Assembly: GCA_036937835.1 (NCBI GenBank) | Contig: CM072869.1 | Coordinates: forward strand, 8,096,001-8,160,000 | Origin: Pampus argenteus | Taxonomy: Eukaryota > Chordata > Actinopteri > Scombriformes > Stromateidae | Direction: 5' to 3' | DNA length: 64,000 nt | Part shown: positions 28,601 through 41,625 of the stretch, piece by piece | Numbering within the stretch: position 1 is the stretch's first letter | Layout: every line of letters begins with the position of its first letter | Made by a program: the position numbers and the translations under genes | The notes under the pieces: generated by a model | What the model saw: only the letters and a program-made list of their open reading frames with translations | Told to the model about the DNA's origin: nothing | Databases searched by the model: none

Positions 28601-29075
28601 ATATATGACTGCCGGCAATTGCCCTCCTTTTTTTTATATTAGAGCATGATGTATACGGACTCTGTTAGACGTTGGCTGGAGACCACCAGGGAGAGATGAC
28701 ATCCACAGCTGTAGATCCTGTTTTTCCTTTTATTAAGTATGTTTATGAAGGTTTCCCCATATGTCATATCTGCGCATTTGAAGTTGTTTCTAAAGCTCTA
28801 AGGTTCTTTCTTGTCAACGTTGGTGAGAAACCAAGGCCAAGCCCAGCTGCGAGGTGTAGACGAAAGAATTGCCACTTCCTCCCTCATTTTCCCGTCCACT
28901 TCCTGTCCCCAGAGGAAGAGTCACCGGTCAAACTCCCTGCTGTTCTCTAACCTCTGACAGCATCAAGGTTGCCACCCTGATTGGCAGGATGAGGCATCTT
29001 ATGGAAGCAAAGAGAAAGCACAATGGCGTGTCGCCAGCCGATAGCACGCATACAGTAAAGGCCGGGGTACGTTTA

Positions 29076-29160
29076 AAGTCAAGTCAGTTTTTATTTATAT
29101 AACCCAATATCACAAATCAAAAATTTACGATCTATACCATATACAACATCCTTTATCGTT
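29076..29160. mobile_element. Fragment of a dispersed teleost retroelement tail
   Basis: The phrase cagtttttatttatataacc, followed by caatatcacaaatcaaaaat and acatccttta, closely follows a very common teleost interspersed repeat. Only the tail is present, and it is diverged. Confidence 0.5.
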
Positions 29161-29560
29161 AGGAGCGTTAGGTAAGTTACTTGATCATATTAATATGATC
29201 AATTATAATGAATCAGTGATTACACATTACTCATTGTAAAAGTCATTACAATCCTTTGCTCCCCTACTCAGCAGCAAAAGTAACACATTACATTACTCGT
29301 TATTTTTACTTTTGTTACTCAACTCACAAGCCACATTTTGCATCTTTTGCATTAACACGTGCAGAAATAGAAAATGACACATTTGTGGTTTAACAAGCAG
29401 GCAGGACACAGACCAACCAACAGCTAGTGTTAGCATAGCCTCGGAGACTGCACGCAGCGCTCCAGAAGTCATGACCTCAGCCAACTTTGGAATTGCCGCA
29501 AGTCGCGTTTCTCCTCCTACGGAGCAGAAAGCAGATAAAGGCAAAAAGCGTTGCTAGCTG
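29161..29560. repeat. Decayed DNA-transposon-like segment
   Basis: Dense TTACTC / GTTACTTTT / ACATTACTC motifs at 29211-29330 resemble the sub-terminal parts of non-autonomous teleost DNA transposons. A perfect 22-bp palindrome lies at 29181-29202. No transposase was seen. Confidence 0.3.
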
Positions 29561-31750
29561 TTGCAAAGAGCCACACTTGAAGGTGAATTGAGAAGCTAGA
29601 GAAGGGCGAGAATCATTTAAATGGGGATGCACATAAACACTTATCACTTTGAGACAGTCTCTTAAGGCTTCCGGACATGGCTTGTCATATTGTTCTTTTG
29701 GGAAATTGTCGAATTCAACCCCCGCAAGCTCACACTGGTGTTGCAGGTAGGAGTTTCAGATACTGCTTGACAACAACAAGCACTTTGTGTGAAGCATGTT
29801 GTCCACTTAATTCCTGTTATTCTTTTATGACTACTACAGTTTCCTCTGCTATCTATTGTGACTGTAAGGGATCGCATATGCTGTATTTTCTAATGTGCTA
29901 CTGTCTCATGCACAAGATAGATGTTGGTGATGCAATAATATTGTCAGAGCTTGAAATACCAGCAGAGGCTAATCAATTAGTGGCTTCCTTGATGTTTAAA
30001 TTGCCCACAGTGCTCGTGAGCTTAAATGTCAATGACTACTTGGCGAGGGAGATTTATTTAAAAGGAAAGCCATTGAGAGGATGTAGATGAAACCTTTTCT
30101 CTAGTGTTGAGTCTCTCCCCGCTTTGTCGGACCCTCAGTGGCCTGGCCTTTCTAGTCTCCCTGAGGGTTTGTTCTATTGTTGTGCATTCACAGCCGTCTG
30201 CACTGATCTCTCATCTCACCCCCATAACCGATTCAGTAAGGTTCCGCGATCCTATTGGTGCTCCACTTTCCCATGAAAAGGTTTCTATGGAAACGGAAAA
30301 AAATAATGCAGACCCTCATCACTGTTGCTCTCCACCAGCTATAAACAGGGGTTCAGGAGAGACTGTCTATGCAACAGGCATTCAGGATTTAATTTGACCA
30401 CTCTTCTGCTCAGTGCTAAATTATAGACATGATAATGTCAGATGTACCAACTTGCTGCTGTTGTATGAGACTGAAACTAAATGGAAAAACATTACTATGT
30501 TGTATTGCATGGATTATGCTATGTTAGCTAAGCCACATGGTGAATATTTTATAAATGACTCTCTCAAACAAGCGCTACATCCTTTTGGCTCCCCATGCAC
30601 GTGTAGCCACTGTGGAGATGTTATTGATTCCCTGAGCATATGCTTTATAATGTCTGAATTCAAGGCTCTGTGATAAGCGAGTGTATCATTCTTGTGCATC
30701 TCCCCACTTCTCAGATTTGTCCATTTCCTCACTCAGGCTCTGATTGCCTTTTCTAGATGCAATCAGAACATTGTATTCCATATGGGGGATGTTGCCCCTG
30801 TCAGTTGGGTTCTGCATCCTGGTGAATCTGATGTCTGGTGGCAATATGGTGCGTCGGCGGGATGATGTGGCTGGCTCTATCAGGGAGAATACTCCTGGGA
30901 TATTCTCCATCCCCAGCCCCTGTCAGAATGAGAATACACGGCAAGAGCTGCATGCTGTTCGTGCCTCCATAGGCAGCTTTCACCATAGTTGTCAGTGCCG
31001 TTGCTTTGAAACCGGCTCCAAAGTATCGTCAGTCAGAACTGTGCTGTGCTGACTATTTTTGCACATTGGACTGGAATACCTGCAGTTTAATTGGCTCTCT
31101 TTGCCGTTGTCGGTATTTTCAGCTAGGAGACACTTGTGGCAAAGCCGTTTAGAAACAGGATAAAGTTTAAAGCATTTATTCTCATTAGACACACTTGGGT
31201 GGAGATGAATCGCACATTGACAGTTAAAGTCAGCAACGTGTCATAAGAAAGGTATTCTGCTTTCAGTGAATAATGCATGAGTTCAGATGCACATCAAGGT
31301 CACACCTGACGCCGTGTGAGGAGCCTGTGGTGTGTTGGGTCTTCTTATAAACGTAATTAAGCAAGTGGGAAGGTACACATTCTTGTACCTAAAGCCAACT
31401 GCTACTATTAAAGGTAGTACTTTTATTTTTTACTCTCTCTCTGTTAATTTTGCCTTCCAGCGGAGAAGTGAAATATTCATACAGATAAAACACTGTTACA
31501 GTCTCAGATTAGTTCACTGTGCTGCATACATAATGAAGAGAAACTCGGTCATTTTAAGTGTCCTAGAATTTTATTTTCTGTGGGGTTTTTTTTTTTTTTT
31601 CAAGCTCTCAGACTTATTCTGCTTAAATGAATTACACGCACCACGATAAATGTGCCACTTTTCTGTCTCGTTGCTGGAGCTTCGCTGTTTATTCATCTCA
31701 TTAGCTCGGTGTTGACCTCTGCTTCTTCCCTTGTGCTTCCCTCCCAACAG

Positions 31751-31829
31751 CCCATGAAAACAGGAGAGGAGCAAGAACCAAGAGAAGTCATCAACTTCAC
31801 CTGAACAAAGACACAAGCAGATACACATG
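31751..31829 (+). other. Candidate purine-rich untranslated exon
   Basis: A long pyrimidine tract and cccaacag acceptor end at 31750. The body is purine-rich (gaaaacaggagaggagcaag), like exonic splicing enhancers, and ATG|gtatgg at 31829/31830 could be a donor. It holds a 16-codon upstream ORF (MKTGEEQEPREVINFT). It could be a 5' UTR exon of tspan18. Confidence 0.25.
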
Positions 31830-34800
31830 GTATGGTAGCATTTTATCTACAACTTCCAAAGCATCTGTATTGTGGCGGTGTTGCCACCAAATCCAGCAGT
31901 GATTCCACTCCAGCATATACATGTTAAATCAGTGAGAGAAACGGCAGAAAGAGCTTGGTGACAGAGTCCTTTCAGTAACATACTGACAGCACAGGCGAAA
32001 AGCCCTTGTTACCATCAACAGGAGGCACGGTGCAGATGAGAGTCGGGGCATGAAGCCGGTGTTTCTGCTTTTGTCCCTCACCATCACAGCAGGCCAGCAC
32101 TGGCCTTTGTTAGCCTCAGATTTGCATTGGCATTTATAACATTAGTATTCCAAGCACGGCTGAGCAGCAGACGTGTATAGATTGAGAGGTTAAAGGGGAT
32201 TTTAGACCCAGACACATCAGCGCTAATCAGTCATAGCACATAACCATAAAAGCAACCAACCAGACAAACAAACGTGTGTGTGCTACATGTTCAAGTGACA
32301 TGTAAGATTATAACCAGACTCTTGAGCCATTTTTAACTTTTTCTAGTACGGATTTAAGGATCATTCTGGTTTGTTACAATTCTGATAGTTTTGGCCATCG
32401 TTTTTTATTGGTTATAATAAGAAAACATGAGCAGTCGGATGATCATACCAATTTAAAACATAGGCTAACAACTTAATTGAATGGCAAAAAGGCAAAGGCA
32501 AAAAATTCAAAGTTATTACCTAAGGTGCTAGGTGTAAACATCCATCACAGACCAGAACTACGTTTACTTATAATTTTACTGCCAAATAAAGTGATTTAGG
32601 CTGCATTCAGACAGAAATGTCCCCTGCATTAAAACAATGCAAGCAGCTGCATTGGTGGGCGCATGTTGTTTAAGGTACTACAGATATGATGAAATACAAT
32701 CCAGGAAGTCGAGTAGCAGCTACGACATGCATTTAAAGACCGTCACACACCAAAACACCACAGAGCAGTTTGTAATACTTATAGACATGATTTTAGTACT
32801 CTAGAAAGTTCCCGGCGGCAACAGTTTTATATTACGGTGCAATGATGGCAGGGTAAACGGCCAAAAGCATTCGCCTTAAAAATGAATCCATCAGGAATGT
32901 GCACTTGCATGCATGTGATTGGGCAATGCATGTCTGATTGTCAACTAAGTTACAGTATAGCAATATCACTGTGTTCCCAGATCTCAGCAATTACATTTAC
33001 AATGAAACTGTGTTATTATAATGGATATATATATATATATATGTCGGTATCTCTTTCATCTGAGGCTCTCCCACAAAAACACAAACATTCACATGCTTTA
33101 TCCTCAAGGCTTTGTTTTTATCTTTGAATTTCGCTTGAAACCACAGCCTGTAACACAAATTAGGTTACACTGTTCTTCTTTGCTGTTTTGCTCTTCTTTC
33201 GTTGAACTTTAGTACACAAAGGTTCAGATGTGCGTGTGTGTGATACACACGTCAAAAGTGATATAACAGCTTTTAGGCCTTCTACACTGGGGAGCTAGCT
33301 GTATTCAAACTACCATATGGCCTTGCAACTGGGTGTGAGTTATCGCTCATTAGACAAATGGCTGGCCAAGCTGTCCCCTTGTTGTAAAGTGCTCTGCTCT
33401 GCTCCCTTTTGTTTTCTAACAGGAACTAGTGCTAAGTGGAAATGCCAAACACTGCTCTGCACACAAAGGCCACTCTAACCTCATATCCGAGTTGCCGTGG
33501 AGACCAGCGTCCTTATTGAAAGGCTGGAAAGATTCCAACATGTGCTAAAAACAAACCAAACAGATTTCACAAAAATCTGTATTGAGCGTAAAAAAACTCA
33601 TCGCAGTGCATATAGAGTATTTCGACTCTATGTCAGATTGTGTTTTGTGTGTTACGCTACAATCTTTAGTTTAGTGTTTAGCCCCCTGAGGCTGAAAGAG
33701 TTGTCTTTCCTTAAATCCCCCAATTGGTCACTGCCATCTGGTGATGTGAACTCCCTTTTTATATGGAGAACGAGCTCAGCTTCGACAGTATTTATACATA
33801 AATGTGCAGAGAGGACATCACCGAGTGTCTCCTGCCTGAGGGTCTTAATCTGGTCAAAATTGAGGTGAGAGGTGATATTTTTGACTGGATTTGTCAGACT
33901 TTTGTCAAGAAATGTTAATATCAATTCCACCTCTGACTATGATATAACAAGAATATTTTATAACAATGTAGGAACTTGTGGAAAAACTAAAGCAAGAATA
34001 TGTCAAGAAGGCATAAGTAGAAGTGCAGAGGAAATAATTTCCCCTGTTGTCATCACAGTAATTTTCTTTTTGAATTGAGTTACAACTCATTTTTGTGGAA
34101 AGCCCCAACGGCAATGTGTCATCCTCCAAAGCGCTGCATGGGGAAAAGCCCGAGCTGAGTCTTAACAGGCGGCAGTGCCGATGTGTTTATGTGTTCATTG
34201 TGTGCGGCTACCACATGCCCTCACTGCCAAACAACCAGCGGACAAGAGCTGGAGTTCCTGGAGATCAATGCATCATTGACCATGTGTCCCGGCCCCTGGT
34301 ATTGATCCAGCCCCGCACAGCCAGTTTGTATCCTCACTCAGCCGGTTAGATGTGCCAACACAATTAAGTGGGAATCTTTGCTTTGCAAAAACAAGGATCA
34401 CACATCCACCACTGTTCAATGGAAGCCAAAATATGTTCATCTCAATCACAGAAGCTATCAGTGTCCTTCCCCCTTCCAATCTGTCTTATCTAAGGAACCG
34501 TAGAATCGATTTCACTGTAGGAGCATGAGCAACTGTTCGCACTGAACTAACAGCTGGATGTGCGCCCGGTTGAGATGTAAAGAATGTGGCCTGCAGTGCT
34601 GTTGACAACACATGGTCAGTCTGTTTCTGACTGTGCATTTGTTCACTCTGGGAGTCTTCTCTAGTTAATTAGCCTGTTGTTCAGCAGTGTGTCAGCTGCC
34701 TGGTCAGAGGACTTCTGCCCTCGGGGATTCACACAATCTCATTTCCAAGGAGAGCGCCACTCACAGGCTTGGATAAGAACTGGCTTAGATTCCCAGCACG

Positions 34801-35446
34801 TATCGGGGAACAATGGACTGAAATGATAAATGGCTTTTTGCGGCAGAGCAAATTCATCAGACTGCTTTTTGTTGTGGTGAACTAGCACAAGCTGATAATG
34901 TTCACCAGTGGTATATGTGTACCGTGAAAAACTCATTAAGCTAAGCTTGCCTGAGGGTGGAGTATTTGTATGTCTCCACCTGAGCATCCAACCAGCATTA
35001 GGACCTTCCTGAACTTCCTAACCCGGCAGAGTTTCTACATTCTGCTCTCTGTGTGAGCATCACCCACACACACTGTGTGCCTTTGAGCTACTGTTATACA
35101 CTTTCTCTCTGTGGTTGTTCTCTGTTGTCTGCAAGCTCTATGTCCTCTAAAGGAACATACAGTGCTATAGCTGCTTAGCATTCAGTATACTTCAAAGCTC
35201 GTCAGTATGACAGTATAGCCCAGGGCTCATTCTCTCCTAATTGGAAGTTCATTAAGGGACATGGTGCACCTCAGGGGAGCCCTACTCACTGCCAAGAGGA
35301 GCCTGTCTTCATCCAGAGTTTGGGGTGTTTACTTGCTGCATCTGATTTAGGAAGTCATGGAGAAATATGAAAATGGGTTTTTAATTGAGATAAAGGGTGA
35401 TGCAGCATGTGTGTGGTCCCTTAGTGTCATTATCACGGTATTAATG

Positions 35447-35474
35447 CTCTCTCTCTCTCTCTCTCGAGAGAGAG
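35447..35474. repeat. (CT)n tract ending in a CT/AG palindrome
   Basis: CT dinucleotides switch to GA at CTCGAG. Positions 35457-35474 form a perfect 18-bp palindrome. Confidence 0.9.
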
Positions 35475-36450
35475 GTTTAGAGTGACATACAATAGGTGGA
35501 AAAAAAACGCACCTGCTCCATTTGCATCTGGGAGCCAGAGGATGATTTGCGTTGTCCCAAGGGTTCAATTACAGGTGATCATTTAGAGGGTCAATGACAT
35601 TTAAATAAGTCAAGCTCCAACCGTTATAATCTCAACAGGGTTTCAGTATTAACGATTATTTGTTATGCAGGCTCATGCTCAAGATGAAGTGAACTGGCGG
35701 GTTATCGGGGGATGGGGGGGTGGGGGGTTAAGGGATGGCGACAGTTTGTCGAGGAGCATGCACAATGTCCTTGGCGTGCTGATCCATTTGTCCGGGGCGG
35801 TGGTTAGAGGAGCTGGGGAATATGGACTCACTTCATTAATCGTGCCAGAAGTGTCAACTTCAAGGAGAACCACCCAAGGGTGAGCTATTTATATATGGAG
35901 CACTCCCAATGTGGGTCTATGTCTTCCTTATCTTTTAATTACAATGAGTTGACATGACCATCATGGTCGATCGTGTACATGCCAGACAGACAGACCCATG
36001 GTTTTCTGAGTTAAGGAAAGAGAAGGAAGGCCTGTAGCAACATTTCAAAATTCCTTATCCTCATACCAAGAAGAATATAGGTCAGATGGGTTTGTCCTCA
36101 TTACAGAGCTCTGGCTTCTGTCGGTGCTGTGACGTCGATTTAGGATCAGTTCTCATTTATCCTTTATCAAACTCAACCATGCAGAGCTCCACAGCCCAAG
36201 TTGGCTTTGGATCAGCCTTCGTCAAAAGTAAACAATGGGATCTTAGTGTCGTGTGGCATTTCATGATGTCAGTAATGGGAGAAGCAACAGACATACTGTA
36301 GACACGGTTGGCAGTTACTGGATACCTCAGGGCAAAGACTGTCAGATTGAGAACAATATATACAGTATTTCCTGCAAATAAACACATTCTGCATCGATAG
36401 CATTGCAGTATTCCTTACTGCTGTGTGTGACATGTTTGTTTATAAGAAGT

Positions 36451-36468
36451 GGGGGGGGGGGGGGGGGG
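36451..36468. repeat. Poly(G) run
   Basis: 18 uninterrupted G. Confidence 0.95.
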
Positions 36469-38780
36469 TTTGTGCTTTTTGTCTTGACACATTGTTTTGC
36501 AAACAACACACCTGAGGAGGATCTGCCTCTAATCTGGTGTAATTTGTTGATGCTGCTGTAAGGCTGCAGCTCCTGAGGTGTGAATCACGTTTCTCTTGTA
36601 TGCATAATATGCCCGGCAGAATATTCAGAGAGACTTAACGCTCTGATCTCTGTGGCTGGGCTGTGATCGATGAGGACTTGCGATCCCATGGGAGTCATGG
36701 GAAAGACCAGTTTGTTTACTCTGCACTTTCTCTGGGGTTTCTGTGGCAGTTTGATTTATACTATGCTGGTGTGCACCATAGGCTTGTTATTTGGATCCGA
36801 CTAGGCCCATATAGCCCACGTCATTCTTAAGCATCCAATGCATTTTAATGCACAAAAAGAAAATTGGTTCCAGATCTGACAGTTGGTTTGACCCTGAGAT
36901 GTGAGCACAGAGCAAAAGGGTGAAGCTGGAAGAGAAATCAGACATTTTGTTTGGGGAATGAGATGTGAGCTGAGAGATTTTTCCAGCAACCCCTTCCTCC
37001 TCCTCCTCCTCCTCGTTCCGCCTTCTCATCCCCTGCTCCAATAAATACAGTGTGTGTGCTCTTCATAGGGGCCCAGGGCTGACAGTAGAGAGCAGGAGGG
37101 ATGGGAGAGCCCTTTCTAAAGCTTTTTGTGTGAGACTGTAATGTATGTAAATCTCAATTAAGACCTCCTGTGCCCTCATTAGGCCTTTCAGGGGGCTTAG
37201 GAAAGGGAGGGGTTAATTAAAACCTTGGGCAATGAGGCTGCTGGTTGCTCTCAGAGCACCACTAGGAGGGTGATCAATACCTAAGCATATCATTATGATT
37301 TAGAGGAGGTGTTTAACCGTAGCTCTAAATCAATTTCCCTGGGTCTGAAGGAGAAAAAAATAATAAGCCCTCAGGCTGGTGAGGGGAGGAAAGCTCGCTC
37401 TACAGCAGACAAAGACTGCCTTCAGATTTTTAGAAGTGTTCAGTTTTATTGTTACATAGAGTTACACAAACCTTTACAAGTACAACGCAATAAAAGTAAA
37501 GCAGGAAAAGATAAGGATAACAGTTTGCTAATTCACCACAATTGCCACAATTCACGCAAGTGGCTTGTTGAGATTATGGTTTATTTCACTTTAAAAATGT
37601 ATTTCTGAGTGGATTGTGTGCAGGTTAGGAGTCAAAGGGTCAAGGCTAAATCACATTTGAGTGACAGCAGAGCCCCTTCAATGACAGACAGAAATCAGAG
37701 CTGGTGTTAATCATAACCCAGTCTTCACCGCTGCTTTGGAGAAGCAGAGAGATCCTCTGGAGGAGTCATCTGACAGCACATCAGACAGTGGAAAGACTGC
37801 CTAGAGATTATGAGATTACACCTGACAAACGTGCTGCAAAGTACAGACAAAACAAGTGAAAGAAGGGCATTTAATTTTTTATTTTTTATTTTTCAAATTT
37901 AGAGGTGGCTGTGTCTTTCTTCCTAGTTACGTAAACCTATTTACAAATTCTCAGAAATCGTTTTTAATCCGCTTGTTACCCAGCCTCTTGTCTTGGCTAT
38001 CACTATGGGACAGCATATTAATAATCACAACTACAAAGCAGAGTGTGCCGGTTCATTTCTGCCAAATAATTAATTTTCTTCTTTCACTGAGACTGCAATT
38101 ATAGCTGCCCCACAGACGGTTTCCATTTCAGTGTTTGCAGAATATGTAAAGATGATTCCTTAGACAATTCCTGTTCTCCCTGAAGGGGAATTCTTGCTCG
38201 TTTACAGCTTGTAGGTTAAACAAATGCTTCATTGAAAACTTTGTGGTGCATCAGATATATATGTGTGTGTGTGGGGGGGGGGTACGGGATGTCTCAGCAT
38301 CCATGTTGCAGGAGAGGCATTCTTCATTTACCAGGAGTGCTTCTAGGACACACTCTCATCAAGGAAAGTGTGTTTCTGTCAGATAGAAGGTTGGCTGATG
38401 GAAGCACAGGGCTCCTGCCTCTCATTACATTAAGAAGAAGAAGAAGACCCTCTATAGTAAAGGCCATACACGTATATATGGAGCTCCTGTCAGGGCTCAT
38501 ATCCTTAAAATGTTCTTAGATTCAGAGATAGGCAGCCCCTTTAGTCACACTGAACCCAGGGACCCCATCTGTCCAACGGCAGAAAGTGATGATAGGGAAT
38601 CTGACTGTGAAAGCGTATTATAAAATTACATAAGTTGTCACGGTGTGTGGTGAGATGAGTTGTGTCAGGTTGGGTTGACACTGTGTAGCCCAAACTTGTA
38701 CTTACTTATGGATTGCTGAGAAACTGTAGCTGTTAGGGTGCACCTGAGGTTATAATACAAGGATTTTCTGATGAAATCTG

Positions 38781-38805
38781 GTGTGTGTGTGTGTGTGTGT
38801 GTGTG
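38781..38805. repeat. (GT)n microsatellite
   Basis: Uninterrupted GT dinucleotides about 200 bases upstream of the tspan18 start-codon exon. Confidence 0.95.
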
Positions 38806-39002
38806 CATGTTGTATATTTGACTGGCAGAACTCATTAAAAATATGAGCAGGTTTTGCAGAGCATTGTTTTCTTGGCATTTTCATTGGGAGATGCCCATCC
38901 AGAGTGCAGGAGAGTGGGAATACTGTGAGCACTTGACAGGATACATTAAGTGGCACATTTTATGTTGTGTGTTTTATTGTTTTATGTTGTTTTCTCTCTC
39001 AG

Positions 39003-39098
39003 GGGCAGGGAGAGGCTTCAGCACGGGGGACGACCATGGAGGGTGACTGTCTCAGCTGCATCAAGTACCTCATGTTTGTCTTCAATTTCCTCATCTTT
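39003..39098 (+). CDS. tspan18: tspan18 exon with start codon (coding part 39036-39098)
   Basis: An acceptor (tttctctctcag) ends at 39002 and a donor TTT|gtaagt follows 39098. The first 33 bases are 5' UTR. The ATG at 39036 sits in a good context (cgaccATGG) and opens MEGDCLSCIKYLM, the conserved TSPAN18 amino terminus, which fixes the start. Because the exon begins with an acceptor, at least one untranslated exon must lie upstream. The 21 codons cover the cytosolic tail and the first half of membrane segment 1. Confidence 0.95.
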
Positions 39099-41587
39099 GT
39101 AAGTATTTTTCATCTCTATCTCAAAGTCACTTTTATCTGGCTAGCTCTGAAGTTAGTGTCAATCTAATGATTTAAGATGGGCTGCCCCCCTGCCTGACTG
39201 ACTAATGGAGCCACATTTGCATTTCATTAGACGGAGGCAATCTTGATTTTATCAAATTCTCTTTTGATTAGATTTTAGTGTGCTGACACATCTGAGGCAC
39301 ACTGTGTCGTGTGGGGTTTGTGACTGGCACCTGAGTTTATCAGTCTTGATCATACAATCAAGGGTAATCCTGTTAGTCTGAGCCTGCGAAAAAGGGGCGG
39401 GGGTTAGAGTAAGAAGGTTTGCCTCTTTTCTTGCTTTATTAAGCGCAACCAAACCGTTTACAGACTCTACTCAGACGTGGTTGTTCAAGGCTGTTGTAAT
39501 AATGCAACCGGCAGAGCAAAGAATGAACTTGGCTTCTATCATCACTCAATAACAGCCACTGTTTTTCACTGCCATCCATTTGTTTTGCTATGGCTGTTTC
39601 ACACTCATGTAATACAATAGCAGTTTTGAAGACCAATGAGCTTTTAAAATGGCTACCTTCTCTTCCTCATACCACAGCCTCCATCTCTGAGCCGATGTGG
39701 CTTTCCTTTTTTTAGGAGCCCAGGTCTCTCCCTGTGACAGGAAGGGGATTGTAGTAGAAGGCTCAGATCTCTTCCCCCTACCTCAATACCTTCTTTTCTT
39801 AATCACATGAGTCACCCCACAGTGGCTGCAGATGGGGGTTTAGCGAAAGGGAGGATGGGAGAGGATGGAGGCTATAGCGCAGTGCATTTCTTTGGCAGAT
39901 TGGGGGGTTAGTTGAAGTAGGGTAGATATCATGCACCCCACCCCCCACCCCACTAAGGCATTATGGCTCTGAAGATATCCAGCCTTTTATCTCTCCCTCA
40001 ACTCTCACCCCAACCTCTCAGCGATTTGCATTACCAGCATGTTGTCCTGGAAAAAAAGCCCAAATTTATTTTCCATTATATGACATCTTGAATATTTTGT
40101 ATACCACTGGGGACACTGACTCCTCTGAGTTCCCATTAATGTTTCAAATGCAGACAATTTTGGTTTTGTCTAAGTAGTGTCTTCTTTCCTTTTCCATCAG
40201 CTGGGGGGTTCTTTCCTCCTAGGAGTGGGAGTGTGGGTACTGGTGGACCCCACAGGCTTCAGAGAAATCGTAGCAGCCAACCCCCTGCTATTCACCGGTG
40301 TCTACATCATCCTGGGCATGGGAGGCATGCTTTTCCTTCTGGGCTTCCTGGGTTGCTGTGGAGCCATTCGCGAAAACAAGTGTCTGCTACTCTTTGTGAG
40401 TTGGCTGACAAATTATAAATATAGTTCTGTTACTGATCTTGTTTGTGTGCATGTGTGTTGATTATTCTGTCATTTTTGTTTTTGGACTGTCATGCTTGAA
40501 ACAGACAAAAGAGCAAAATGCCCTCCTGTTTGCCATTCGAGCCTCCAGCTTCATGCATAGTTAATGCTAAGTGAAGCAGACACAACCAGAATGGAAGTTT
40601 TAGTGACTGATGTGCACTTTTTCTGACACTCCTCCACCTTGTCCAACTCCTTCTTATACTTTGCTTTTTTTTTTTTCCTTTTGTCTGATTGCAGTTCTTC
40701 ATGCTCATCCTCCTCATCTTCTTAGCAGAGTTGGCTGCTGCCATCCTCGCCTTTATATTCCGGGAGCATGTAAGTTGCCACAGTATTTAGTCCATCTTTG
40801 ATCACTAATATGCAGTGAATAAGCAGATATCCCTGTGGTAACACTCACCAATGCTCTCACTGTTGTTTTAGCTGACCAGAGAGTACTTCACCAAGGAACT
40901 GAAGAGACATTATCAGGGCTACAACAACACGGATGTGTTCACCTCCACATGGAATGCCATCATGACTACAGTAAGGCCACAGCAGACATGGCAAAGAGCT
41001 TACATACTGTAGCTCTTATCAACTAATTGCATCCACCAACGTGAATGTGTGCAGCCTGACGTCAGGGGACTATATTTTATAGATAAAATCCTAGGCATTT
41101 AGGTCAATATTCATGCTGGATTGGTGCATGCATACAGTTGACCACAGGCCAGTGCACAAATATGCACTCAGCAATAAGGGCTTCTTCTTCTCCCATTCTC
41201 TCCTCTTCTCTCTTCAGTTTGACTGCTGTGGAGTGAACAGCCCAGAGGATTTTAAGGACAGCCTGTTCAGGGTGATCAACCAAAATCATATGGTGCCAGA
41301 AGCCTGCTGCCAGCATGCCAGTCAGACCGGGGAGTCGGCGCATATCATCCAGGAGCAGTGCTTACTGGGCAATATGATGTCCCGCTATAACAAGGTAACT
41401 TCTGGCGTGTACCATGTCAACTTCTCCCTCTCTCACCCTCTTTCTCCCTCCTTCCAAATCGCCTCAAGGCTTAATTAGAGCAGAAGACAGTTGAGGGGTG
41501 ACATGCAGGGACTAGCTGACTCCTCCATGGCTGATTAGTGCTCTTCCATGTTTTCAGTGTCATGGGAGGCCATTTTACTGGTGTGTA

Positions 41588-41625
<38 letters not shown>

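Larger units (their letters stand above)
16071..39002 (+). other. Probable long 5' intron region of tspan18
   Basis: No coding exon was recognised. Contents are repeats, microsatellites (38781-38805 GT), a G-run at 36451-36468, and well-mixed sequence that could include regulatory elements (for example 37050-37310, with ttaattaa homeodomain-type sites). Its assignment as intron depends on the upstream tspan18 exon candidates being real. Confidence 0.4.

Noticed and set aside
34834..34870. ctttttgcgg, resembling the start of miR-129
   Set aside because: Only about ten bases match; the rest of the mature sequence differs and no complementary 3p arm follows.
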